Below are positions 53,601 through 64,000 of a DNA stretch of 64,000 bases, one piece after another (position 1 is the stretch's first letter; each line of letters starts with the position of its first letter). The translations under genes were made by a program, and so were the position numbers. The stretch is taken from positions 55,265,152 to 55,329,151 of the forward strand of contig NC_084763.1 of the NCBI RefSeq assembly GCF_028858725.1, given 5' to 3'. The DNA is from Colius striatus (taxonomy: Eukaryota > Chordata > Aves > Coliiformes > Coliidae). The notes beneath the pieces were generated by a model that was not told the origin of the DNA, did no database searches, and was given only the letters and a program-made list of their open reading frames with translations.

Positions 53601-56600
53601 CAGTCACACCCTGCATTATTCCCTCAGCTTCAGGGCGCATCGCCCTTGCCCATCTCCTCTTTCGTAATTTATTGGCCAGTCACAGCATTTTACACTGATA
53701 TTTATCTCTAAAGAGAACAGATAATTCGCTGATTTGTTTGATCAGCCCTTTCTGCTTTGGTTCCCTGGTTTTCAACATTTTGATTTGTGAACCCCAGGAG
53801 TCCTTTAGCTGAGTGCCATCCCTTTCAGGCACTTACACAACCTAAACAGACATGGTTCTCCAAGACACTTTCACCCATTCCCAAAGCCTGTACCAGGTTG
53901 AAAATCTTTGTCTCCTGGCTACAGTGGTGTTTGTGGGATTGTGCTAAGCACCACTGGGAATCAGAGCTGCAGGGTGTCCGAGAGATACAAAGATATGCTC
54001 CAGTGCTCTTCCTAATCATGGAAAGCAATATAAGCTGGATGTGCAGAGTATCAAAACCCTAGATGTGGTCACTTTATGTTTGTTATATAAAATGCATCTG
54101 TAACAAATGGGAATTTTCTCATGAAATCTTAACAGCCCCAAAATTAATCCCCTGCCAAGAAGCAAGATCCCCATGACCGTTATGACAACTTAAACTGAAG
54201 CAAGTTTTGGTCACAGAGTCAGATGTTATGCTCTGCATATATATGCAGTCATCACAGCTGAAATACAGACAGTACAGCAACCTGGTTCAAAAATATTAAT
54301 TGAAAAATTAATTGACTTGGACGAGAAGGCTTGTGCGTGACTGAGACGGGCTGAAGCGGTAAACAAAGGATAATGACAAATGGCATTGTGTCAAGCCGGG
54401 GGTGCTTTACAGTCTTATGATGAAGGGAACTGTGATGGGTCTTATTTAAAGTCTTTATTCATTATCTAGAAGAACACCTAACATCATTGGTTATTTTTAT
54501 TTAGTTATTCCAAATGAGGAAATATAAACATGGTTTTGAACACAGACATCTCAAACTTGGAAATACAATAAATATTCTTGGAGGATAAGCGAGTTTCCAT
54601 CTAGACAAGTGAAGGGTCTGTTAATCCTAGTGCTACAGAGAGGAGAAAATAGAAGTGGTAGCAACTGGCATATAGAGATGTTAATGAAAGGATGCTTTTT
54701 AGGATCAGGAAGTGTGCAGTGGTGGAGGTCCTGTGGTCAGGAAGTTATTTGTGAATCAGTTTGGGATTTTGCAGCAAGCACAATAAAGGTCTGCTGCATT
54801 TGTTCATGTCAAATGCTGACCTAAGGCTTGTCTGAGTCAGTAGAGGGACAGACAGCTTTCCAAAGTGATCACAGGGGTGCAGTTACCTGAGGAGGACTCT
54901 TGGTTGTGGTTCAGGGGTAGAGCAGAGCTGACCTAATTGCTCATAAACCCACAGGGGTGGTCCCGATTCCCTTCTCCTCTGCCAGTGTTGCACTTGGCCT
55001 CAAGGCTTCATGCCTCTCCACCCCCACACCTGCCTGTTCTGCTGATTTTGGCACTTGAGGCTACGTTGCTTCTGCAATTCAACCTGATAACCTGGCAACA
55101 AGCCAGGTTTTTCTTTAGGCTTTTGTTAGACTGGCACTGTGCTGGGTTAAGAATTGAACTGTCATGGTGACAAGTCCAAGTTGCAGCAGAGCAGCACAAA
55201 GGAGGAATGGGAGTCCAGAGCTGGGTCACAGAGGTGGGAGGGGAAGGGATGCTCAGCTACTGCCCTGCAGTAGTTGAGCAGGATGCTGAGCTCCTCATCA
55301 CTCTGCAGAGCTCTCTGTTCAGGCTGGCTGGGCTGGAGGGATGAGGTTGTTACCATGGGTAACTTGACCTATGCTTAGTTTTTTCTGTCTGCCAGCTGGG
55401 AATAACTTCTTCAAGGAAAGAACTGAATATAAATTGACTGTTTAGTTACTTGGAAAAAGAGAATGTGCAAGTGCCTAGACAAAATTTGAACACAAGCATT
55501 TGCCTCTGTACCTGTATTAGCTTATGTCAGTGGAGTGTGGAGGGGAAAGTGGAAGTCTGTGCTGCAGACTGCAAGGGGAATGTGGAGAGTCACTTGAGAT
55601 GGGTTTGTTTGAACTGTTACAGTAATTTGTTGAAAAAACAGAAAGGACAAACAACTAAATACACTCTTCTAAAGTGATATCTAGCTTTGCTTTCTCAACA
55701 GGTTTTGGAAATAAGCTACTTAGAAACAAGCAAAAAAACCCAGCCCTGCTTGTTTCTGCCCCATTGCACATAGTTAAATGTTGAATGGATCTGCTTTAAG
55801 TTGTTTTCATCAGACACATACTGTTATTAGCAAAAGTAGGAAAAAGTTCTTCCAAGCAAATGTAACACATCCATTCATAGCTAAGCAAATGCAATCTTTC
55901 CCTGTCTGCCCTCCCCCAAACCAGGCTGGGGATGCAGTAGATATAAAGTTGGCTTAAAATCCCTGTGAGCTGTGCAGCAGCTGAGCTCAGTGTGGTGTTA
56001 TCCTCAGAGCTGATGTTGCAAAATCAGCTGTGGTCTTGTTTGAGTCAGTGGAGAACTAATGCTCAGCAACTGAAAAATATCAGTGCATTAACTTTTCATT
56101 ATATATTGGTCTCCAAACAGAGTTTCAAAGGACTCTTATTAGGAAAAAAAGAGAGGTTTAAGCAGGGATTACTTTTTCATGTCTTGTAAAGAAAGCATTA
56201 TGCGTGTGGCAAGCTACAGCTTTGAAACTCAACTTGCATCTGCTCTCTATGACAGTATCTTTATATTATTCCATGTATAAAAGACAAGGTTTAGAAATGA
56301 AATTAGTTTGTGTCATGCACAGTTCCTGTAGAGATCAAAGGCAGACCTGTTAATGCAACTATTGCTATTCATGAGTTTCATAGCCGTGTGAGTTTCAAGT
56401 TAATTATAAATGCTTGTTTAATCACTTAACAATAGGGTATCAGAGTCTCATCTGGGCATTATGTATCTAGCTCTCACTTTTTTTAATTAAAGCAAATTCC
56501 TACCTTTTTTTTTTCCCAATAAATTAATTTTGGTAGTAATGCTCTAGGCTCTAGCAGGTCAGGATATGCAAATCTTCTTTTAAATGTTGGACAGTTGCAC

Positions 56601-59600
56601 TGTGAATGTCTTTATTTTATTATCCTTTAGCTGCCCCTCCCTTCCCCTTGAGTACATGGTTGTGTAGTAGCCTGGTTGTCACTGGAGATCATATACATTG
56701 CTCTAGTTCTTATGCCGCCATTCCTTTTGTGACACTTTATTAACATTTGTGTTCATTACCACTAGGAGATTAAAGATTTTGAGATAAACTAATATGTTTA
56801 TTGCTTTAGTTTCCAAATGCTTGGTTTAGTAGATTATAAACCTGAAGAGACAAGGAGGGCACCTGTCTGACCTTCATGTCACAGACAACTGTGCTTCATT
56901 TGAATATTGAGGATTGAGTCTTAATTATTTTAGCAAAGGTAAACCATTTCAGTTCCCTGGAAATTAAATTCTTGTGCACTAGAGGAACCAACCACAGTGC
57001 CAGCAATGCCTGAGGCTCTTGCAGTGGCAAGCAGTGTTAGATGAGAAATGCAGATTAATCAAGCTGTGCTGCAGAGAAGGGCAGAAAAGCCCAAAGTGCC
57101 ACCCAAGAGCAGCCTCCTCCACAACCCTGAATCCTGCTTGTCTGCTAACATAAGGTGAGCAAGATGCATTGATCAGGCATCACAGAGGGGCTTCTCTCTT
57201 CCAGCTGAGAACTGGACTATACTTCTCCCATTGCAACAGATCCCTACTGCTTCTGAGGCAAAGCAAGGCGTATTATTAAAGAAAAACTCAGAACTCACAG
57301 TCAGTTGTACATCTGGAGAAAATAATTCCTTCTTGACTTCCAAGGTGTGAGAGTTAATTACAGGCACCACGCTATAAGTGCTCAGAATGTGCAGTGGAGC
57401 ACACTGATAGCTTTCCCCATCACCTGTAAAGCATAAAAGTGTTCAGCAAACACTTGTAGTGCTAAACAGAAGCACCACAGACAACCATCTGGGCTGTGTT
57501 CTAGAATCAAACATTAATTCTTTTAACTCCAGAATTAAACAGTAATTGTAAGTCTTAATTGGACACCTAGAACTAAAATTAAAGCATAGTCTGTCAGCAT
57601 GAGCGAATCTGCCATCAAGTAAGCTGTTCTCTTCTTGCTAAGGAGTGACACCTGATTTGCTTAATTTCAGCATACAGCTGTTGGGTCATCCTGTATCTCT
57701 GTCAGCAAGACCAAAGGTCCTCAACTGACTTGCTCATGTTCAGTTTCCCTTTTACATATGGTGATCCATCCTTGCCTTGCAATAACTGAAGAGGTCTCTT
57801 CTTAATGCCAGGGACTGCAGCAGCTCTGGTATAATCTCAGGAACTACTGAACAGGCACAGAACAGAAACAGACCTCTGGCATCCCAGTCTCTACATGGTC
57901 AGGTTCCCTGGAAGTCAGTGGCAGACAACCTCCTAGGTTGAAACCTTGGTGACCTGTGGTGGAAGGGAACGCTGTGCAACACCACTGTTCTGTCTGTAAC
58001 ATGAACCAGAGTCTGTTCCAAACAGAGGATGTCCTCACTTTGGCTGTGCATCTTCTAAAAGAGAGAGGTATCATTTGAGGTGATACTTGTGAGCTTGCTT
58101 TTCACGTGATGACATCACTGAAGATCACCATCTGTGTGCTTCTGGAGGGATTTGACATACACCTTTCCTTTATCTTCATATCAACTTGGTTTGGTACTAT
58201 TTTGAGGTATGGTTGTCAGTAGAGCCTTCTTGATTCAGTACCTTAGAAAGACATGATGATATGTAAATACTTGAGTTGGCATCTGTGGCTAGAGGATGGA
58301 GAACACTCCTTTTTCTAGGAAGTTGTTTTGTTTTAGATAAATGCAAATCCCATTGTTTAGGTGAGGAGTGACCTCGCACATGGGCAAAAGGTTAAGAGGC
58401 AGAACAGCTTATCCATTTGGCGTGTAGGATTCAAAACCAGGCGTGTTGCCAGTAAGCTCAGAGCAGAGAATACACTTTTAAATAAAGTTCATAATGGCAT
58501 TTTTTGAATGAGCAGGAAGTTTTCTTTCTCTGCTCCAAACTTAGATAATTTAAATATCTCTTTCTTTGGTAATATCCTGACATTGTCCACGGATAGGGGA
58601 CCCTCAGAGGAAAGGAGAAGTGATAACGGCTGCCTGTGTCAGCCTATTCCCAAAAGAGATCATCTGTCCAGCAGACGTCAGCAGGAGTCTGCCTGACAGA
58701 GGGTGTGTGCACAGAAACCAAATTGCAGGATTGGGATCCAGATAAGTTTGTGATCTTTGACTTCCAATTGCTGTTATAATATTTTCTCTCTTTGTTTCAG
58801 TATTTAAGCTCTGACAGTGTGAGGATTTTTCCTTCTGTGTCACATTACTGGCTTTTTAAAAACAAAATCAAAACACAGTGGTGCTTTTCACTTTCCAGCA
58901 GTTTGATTACAGGAGACAGTGCTGAGAATATCAGTTGTGAAGGAAATTGTTCCCAAAGTAGGAGTTCATAGCAGTATAAAGAGCAATTGTGAGCCTAAGA
59001 GGGGTTACAACTGCAGAAACAATTGTCTTAAGGTTACTTGTTTTTCAGCCGAGGCAATGTGGTTCATAAAGCAGATGGCACAGGAAGAAAGTTTAGATTT
59101 AGTAAAATCTCCACAATCAGATTAAGAAGGCAGATGGGATACTGGATTGAAATGCTAACATGTCAGAGGGGTTTTTTTGGTCTTTTTTTATGTCACTTTC
59201 CCAAATTACAACCTTGGAGATGCTGGGGTTTTTTTTATGTTGCTGACAATAAATTTAGAACTAGAAAACTGTGAGGGAGTTACACTTCAGCAGCTCCTTC
59301 CTCTGTAACTAGTAGTTTTGGTCTGCATTCCTTTGAAAAATAAGTAAGATATGATTGTTGAAAAAAGACAATGGACTATAAGAAATAAGATTTAGGCAAC
59401 ACATAGAGAAACCTTTGTGGCATATAACCCTGTATTTGCTGTTTTCCCATGATCTTCTTTTCCCCACTTTGCTTTGGGATTCTTGAGAGTTGCAGGTTTC
59501 CTTGATGGCTTGCACTATTTCACCTTTGTGTGTGGCCCACTCCTAGCTGTAGTTTTAGACAAGGACACACAGTCTTTTTGCTCATCCAGGCAGCATATCT

Positions 59601-60839
59601 TTGCCCATGGTTTATCTCCTGGAAATGGAATAGTTACCATGAGTAGCTCTTCCTTTAGATGTGAAACATTCCTGTCAGAGTATAATGGCAAGGCAAATGG
59701 CTAGTGATGTAGGCAAATTACTCTGGCTCTACCTGTGTTGTGCAACAAGCCAACAGGGAGCCATGTGCCAGACAGGTCACTTTCACACCACACTGGTCAG
59801 AAGCCAGGACTAGTTAGACAAAGTTGTCAGGCCTGAATGTGTGTGGGGAGGTGAGAGGGATCAGAGCTATCTTGGATGATTTGCACAGCCCAGGGTCTGT
59901 CATCTCAGCCGTTTCTGCTCAGCTCTGTGATGAGGAAACATCAGCCCCATGCACCCTTATGTCCTCCTCCTTCCTCCAGGACCTCACTAGCAGCACAGAG
60001 CAAAACTCCTTCAGAGTAATTGAATTAGTAACTGAATATTCCCACTGTAGTAAATAATAGAAAGCACAACAGTGTTGCTATCCTGTGGAGGACTGGAACA
60101 TGCTTCACTTCAGCAGTTCAGGTTCTTGGAGTTGATCTTCTGCAGTGCTTTCTGTTCCCTGCCTCCATCATGTTCCCTACCTCCTGCTGATGTCCTTCCT
60201 TCTCTGAGTCCACATGTCTTTAATTTTGTGTGAGCTCCTTGCTGTGGTAGGATGCAAAACTCAGGATTCATGCACCTGCTTTATCCACGCTATTTTGCTG
60301 GGAGTACCAACTAAAAAGTTTGCCAGGTATTTTAAGGACTATTCATTAGGTAACAATGAGTCTTCTAAGCAGACCTGTCTACTAATTTGAGATCAGACTG
60401 ATCTCGGATCTCTTTCTGTCCTTATTCTCCTGTCTTCTTTCCTTTCTTCATTCCTCCTCCTGTTCCTCAAGAAGTGCCTGACTATATCTCAGCAATTCTG
60501 AAACTTACTGTATATCTTTGTTTTCATAGTAGTGTCTATTTCTTATCATTGTCACTGGTTTAGAGGAGATTTTCTTCAGCAATTTCTCTCCAGTTTCAAG
60601 TTTGTAATGATTTTTTTGCTGTGGAAGTTACTGTGATAATGCAGGTTTAATGTTCATTACTTCACTGCTGCATTAGATCAGAAGAAAAAGGAGCTGTTAT
60701 GTGGGAGAAAGCCCTCAATTAAGTAAGTTGTATACATTTCACACCTATGTCAGGGAAGATAACACATGAAAGGGAATTGTGGTTGCTCAGGGTGGTAGGA
60801 TCTTTCCTCTGTCTTCTCAGGAAAAAAAACCCAAGAAGA
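50682..60839. other. Intron sequence, candidate regulatory patches only
   Basis: No gene or transposon is recognised. It contains a 34-bp tandem duplication (53,379-53,457), a 16-bp palindrome at 54,233-54,248, a CpG cluster with a SOX/TCF-like ACAAAGG at 54,322-54,398, and AT-rich sequence with homeodomain-type TTAATTA at 56,340-56,430. These could be conserved regulatory elements, which only alignment can show. Confidence 0.45.
53379..53457. repeat. Tandem repeat, 34-bp unit x 2.3
   Basis: Two adjacent 34-bp copies (53,379-53,412 and 53,413-53,446) share the core ccatgta.acac.cccttc and are followed by the first 11 bases of a third copy. Copies differ at a few positions, so the duplication is not recent. 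No coding potential is evident. Confidence 0.85.
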
Positions 60840-61192
60840 CTGTGAGGGGGATTTCATTAATATTTACAAATATCCAAATGGTGGGTGTCAGGAGGTTGGG
60901 GCAGCACTTTTATCTGTTGTATCCAGTGACGGGACAAGGGGTGATGGGATGAAGCTGGAACACAAAGAGTTCCACTCAAACATAAGAAGAAACTATTTGA
61001 CTGTTGAGGTGAGGGAGCCCTGGCACAGGCTGCCCAGGGAGGGTGTGGACGCTCCTTCCTTGGAGGTCTTCAAGACCCACCTGGACACGTTTCTATGTGA
61101 CCTGATCTAGGTGACCCTGCTTCTGCAGGGGGATTGGACTGGATGATCTCTAAAGGTCCCATCCAGCCCCTGCCATTCTATGATTCAATGAC
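60840..61192 (+). mobile_element. CR1 LINE 3' end
   Basis: A 350-bp 5'-truncated CR1 on the + strand. Landmarks are gtgacgggacaaggggtgat, acaggctgcccagggagggt, acctggacacgtttctatgt, gggggattggactggatgat, and the terminus ccattctatgattcaatga. It covers the last part of ORF2 and the 3' UTR, with frameshifts. It is the best-preserved CR1 3' end in intron 1. Confidence 0.95.
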
Positions 61193-63722
61193 ACTTCTGT
61201 TGTTTTCTTATCCTCCCCCTTGATTGGTGTTTAATATTCCAGAGCTCCTGTTTCCTTGCTTTTTCTTTACTACATTGACCCATTATTCTTAACCACAGCT
61301 GTTCTTCAGCATTCTTTGCTAGGCATTTCAAAGTGGGAAGCATTAACAGCACAGCTATCTACTGTGGAATCTAAGTGTATTGTTCCTGCATGTTTTGAAA
61401 AGAAAAACTCCTATTGCTTTTTGCCCTCACACTTGTAAATGCACACACAGTTTGCAAATACATCAATCCTCCTTTGATTAATGTGTCTGCCTTTCACATG
61501 CAGAAGATTTCACAAGTTGCTTGGTGGTCAAGGCAAGGTTTCTAAGGAGGCATTCTATATGTACACACCAGAGTGTATGGACACTGTTTTTCAATATATG
61601 TTGTTTTCTTTGACTCCTAAATGCAAAACTGGGAACAAACCCAGAATCTTTAATAGTTGGAATGTATTTCATACTGATCTCCTCTAAATTGGCATCCTCC
61701 ATTGCCAAGTTCTAAAATGAGGGCTGCAATGATGATGAATTTCTCTAATGGGGTTTTTGTTCAAGGCTGCCTGATATTTATGTTTTCTGTACTTTAGGAT
61801 TCAGACAGAAGGTCTCTGCTTAAAAAAGGGTGTGATAACTTTCTGGCTGAAATGCCCTTAAGGAGAGAGACACTGACATTTTTGTATTACGTTCTGATAT
61901 CCTTTTAACATTTTATACTGTTACAGTATGTTTCTCAGCATACTTAGTTGTGTCATTTCACTATGGAAGTCCACAACAGAGATTTTGTTAAGTTCTTTGT
62001 TGTTGTTCTTGGTGTTCTGTCTTGCTGCCTCAGGACTTATACCAAAATAAGTTCTTAAAATCCTAATGCACAATAGTAATACAACAGCCCTGCACCACTA
62101 ATTTCTGTAGAAATAAAAGTAATAGTTTTAAGTATATATGAAAAGGAGGTCATGCTGTATTTTCTGGGCAGCATGTGAACAAATGAGTTGCACTTGGAGC
62201 GTGAGCATCTTGTTAGCGGCCGCATTTCACTCGTACAAAAAGGGAGTCTGCAAAATATCATCTACTGCCTTGGGGAGTGGAGGAAGCTGAGGTGGGGGAC
62301 TTCATACAGGAACAACAGAATTTCCAAAGATGAAGGCAAGAGTGAAAGAAAGGGAAAGTGAAAGTGGGAGAGAAGAGATAAGAGAGCTATGTGTTCATTT
62401 AGGAGAATAAGGCGACTGTAAGTGAAGAAATTCAAGGAGTGGCTTGGTGGAGGCGTTGCACCATTGCTGAGTCTTTTCAACACAGTATTGCATTTAAGTC
62501 ATAGTTATTGAAGAAAGACAGCAGCTGCTGCTTTAGAGCATGAGGCAGAGGAATTATTGGAGGGGCAGAAAAATATTTGTAGATGTAAAGCTTTCCAGAG
62601 AGACTGTCTTGCACAAGCCATTCCACTTTATGTAACAAAAGCCTTGTGACACAATGCATGGTTTGGTCATAGGAGTGCCCTGGAGTGGACAAATATTGTA
62701 CATCTGGAAATATTTAAACAAGTAATTAGTTACTGGAAAAATGGCAAATTACTCAAGGAAAATGCAATCTGTTGTGTTAGCTCCTGATTGCTTGTCTGCA
62801 AGGCATGTGATTCTCCGGACTGCCTTAAACATCACATCTTTGCTCTCATAACCACCACCTATAGGGTGGTTATGTCACACAGGTAGTGTCAGGGCTGATC
62901 AGCAGATATCACTAAGATCTGTGACACTTTTGCCCCTTGGGGAGAAAAGGCCAGTAAACTCACTCTTAGCACTTTGCATCCCACCTGGTCTTCCTGTGCT
63001 TTGAGGACAAAGATTGGTTTTGTGGGAGTTCCCCATCTTGATTAGACATCACCAGAGAAATCATGTGCCAGCTGGAACAATCTAACCTACTGGAGTTCAA
63101 AAGCTCTGACTATAACACAGCCCACCCTATTGTCTGCTTTTTTCCTGGGCCTCCATTGCCGTAGATTTCCCCTGTCCCTTTGCTACACAGATACACAGAT
63201 GTTTTGTGGTAGGGATGAGGGAGCACAGCCCGCTTCCAGCCTTTCTCTCTCCTCACTTTCTGGTGAAGTCTGGCTGCAGCAAGGCAGGGACCTTAGGGAG
63301 TTACCATGTCATGCTATCTGTTACTAACACATGATGTCTGATAGCACACACATACATGATTATGATGCTACTGTGAGGCTGCCATGTTTTACCCATCAAA
63401 AGGAATAACGCCCTGGTGATGTGCTGCCCAGCTGCAAGTGGGTCATAGGTGGAAAATAGATGCCTTGGCAGCTGGAGTTAGCAGCAGGGCAATAATTCAG
63501 GGCTTGGTTTGACTTGTGGCAGAATCTGTAGCGTCTCTAAAGAGTAACTACCTGAAATGGAGAACCACAGGCCAAGACAAGAGGTTGGACTTGGCACCAA
63601 AGTGTCAGGGGTTAGCGCTGAGCCTCGTGTCTTTTCAGTCATTGGTGTGCTAGCGTGTTCTAACTGCTGCCTCCTGCGGAAGCATTTTGGACGATAATCG
63701 CTGTGGTTGTTTGTCATTACAG
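61193..63722. other. End of intron 1, nothing recognised as a gene
   Basis: No gene or transposon is recognised. Of note are an isolated NotI-type octamer with two neighbouring CpGs (62,200-62,233), a purine-rich stretch at about 62,280-62,400, a perfect 10-bp inverted repeat at 62,847-62,874, and the exon 2 acceptor at the right end. Confidence 0.5.
62847..62874. repeat. Perfect 10-bp inverted repeat (hairpin)
   Basis: CATAACCACC at 62,847-62,856 is exactly complementary to GGTGGTTATG at 62,865-62,874, with an 8-base loop. It could form a small hairpin in DNA or RNA but is too short for a microRNA precursor. No role is known. Confidence 0.7.
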
Positions 63723-63950
63723 AAGTAACGCTGAAGGTCCATGTAAGCGATGCCAGCACACATCAGCCAGTAACTGAAGCCTTCATTGAGATTTTTACCA
63801 ACCAGATCTCCATTGCATCTGGAACCTCAGGAGCAGATGGCACTGCCTTCCTCAAGTTTCAGTATAAGTTGGGCAATCAGCTGATAGTGACTGCTAGTAA
63901 ACATGCATATGTGCCAAATTCTGCACCATGGAAACCTGTAAGATTGCCTG
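63723..63950 (+). CDS. FAM171A1: FAM171A1 coding exon 2 (extracellular domain start)
   Basis: This 228-bp exon gives 76 residues once joined to the dangling G of exon 1. It starts [17 protein letters not shown], continues through IEIFTNQ and [20 protein letters not shown], and ends with a segment containing [14 protein letters not shown]. This closely matches the conserved N-terminal ectodomain shared by FAM171A1, A2 and B, with the GxxDGxAxLxFxYKLG core typical of a beta-sandwich, carboxypeptidase-regulatory-like fold. The region faces the outside of the cell or the secretory lumen. The acceptor is cattacag; the donor is CCTG|GTAAGA at 63,951. Entry and exit are both phase 1, so the exon is in-frame skippable. 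The rest of the gene, including the transmembrane segment and long cytoplasmic tail, lies beyond the window. Confidence 0.97.
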
Positions 63951-64000
63951 GTAAGAGACCTTTATTTTTGTTCTGAGGTAAGATTTTGCATCTAAAGGAA

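Larger units (their letters stand above)
19073..63722 (+). other. FAM171A1: FAM171A1 intron 1
   Basis: A phase 1 intron of 44,650 bp begins GTCGGT and ends ttgtttgtcattacag, a modest pyrimidine tract with a clean AG. A long first intron is expected for this gene. The first 0.7 kb is still CpG island. The rest is about 40% GC with few repeats: CR1 pieces near 29,369, 34,535, 35,970, 39,694, 50,642 and 60,840. It contains a candidate alternative first exon (47,050-47,185), possible antisense exon-like segments (41,086-42,030) and several small CpG clusters that may be regulatory. I recognise no nested protein-coding gene or RNA gene with confidence. Confidence 0.9.

Noticed and set aside
1..64000. 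CRISPR array, operons, insertion sequences, bacterial-type signals
   Set aside because: The window is vertebrate nuclear DNA with introns, CR1 LINEs and a CpG island; no regularly spaced repeats or prokaryotic gene layout are present.

Overview
The window is vertebrate nuclear DNA, most likely from a bird. Repeats point that way: several truncated CR1 LINEs (the dominant avian retrotransposon) and a solo LTR of a family I recall from many neoavian genomes. The only protein-coding gene I can support is the 5' part of FAM171A1 (astroprincin), on the + strand. Species and repeat subfamily names cannot be fixed without a database search.

Layout. Positions 1-18,150 are intergenic sequence upstream of the gene. 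They hold an old CR1/L3-like LINE abutting an oppositely oriented CR1 fragment (about 1,850-3,045), a 601-bp solo LTR with a near-perfect 5-bp target duplication (13,269-13,869), and a CR1 3' half on the - strand (14,890-15,470). A strong CpG island (about 18,150-19,780) is the FAM171A1 promoter and first-exon region. Coding exon 1 is 18,979-19,072 (signal peptide). Intron 1 spans about 44.65 kb (19,073-63,722) and has only small CR1 remnants, apart from two 300-350 bp copies at 35,970-36,267 and 60,840-61,192. Coding exon 2 is 63,723-63,950 (start of the conserved extracellular domain). Intron 2 begins at 63,951. The two exons join in phase 1 to give 107 residues that match the start of vertebrate FAM171A1 as I recall it.

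Main points for a second look. (1) Two upstream ORFs lie end to end before the main start: the first stop overlaps the second start, and the second stop overlaps the FAM171A1 ATG, so three frames are chained. (2) Deep in intron 1, at 47,050-47,185, a short ORF encodes a leucine-rich signal-like segment and meets a good splice donor in the phase needed to join exon 2, making it a candidate alternative first exon. (3) A strong donor at 18,381/18,382 suggests an upstream non-coding exon. (4) A perfect consensus donor and exon-like pieces on the - strand at 41,086-42,030 suggest a possible antisense transcript. (5) Small CpG clusters in the otherwise CpG-poor intron may mark conserved regulatory elements. 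None of these is proven by the sequence alone.

Most other open frames are short, as expected by chance in AT-rich non-coding DNA, or are long only because the CpG island is GC-rich. I report none of them as genes.
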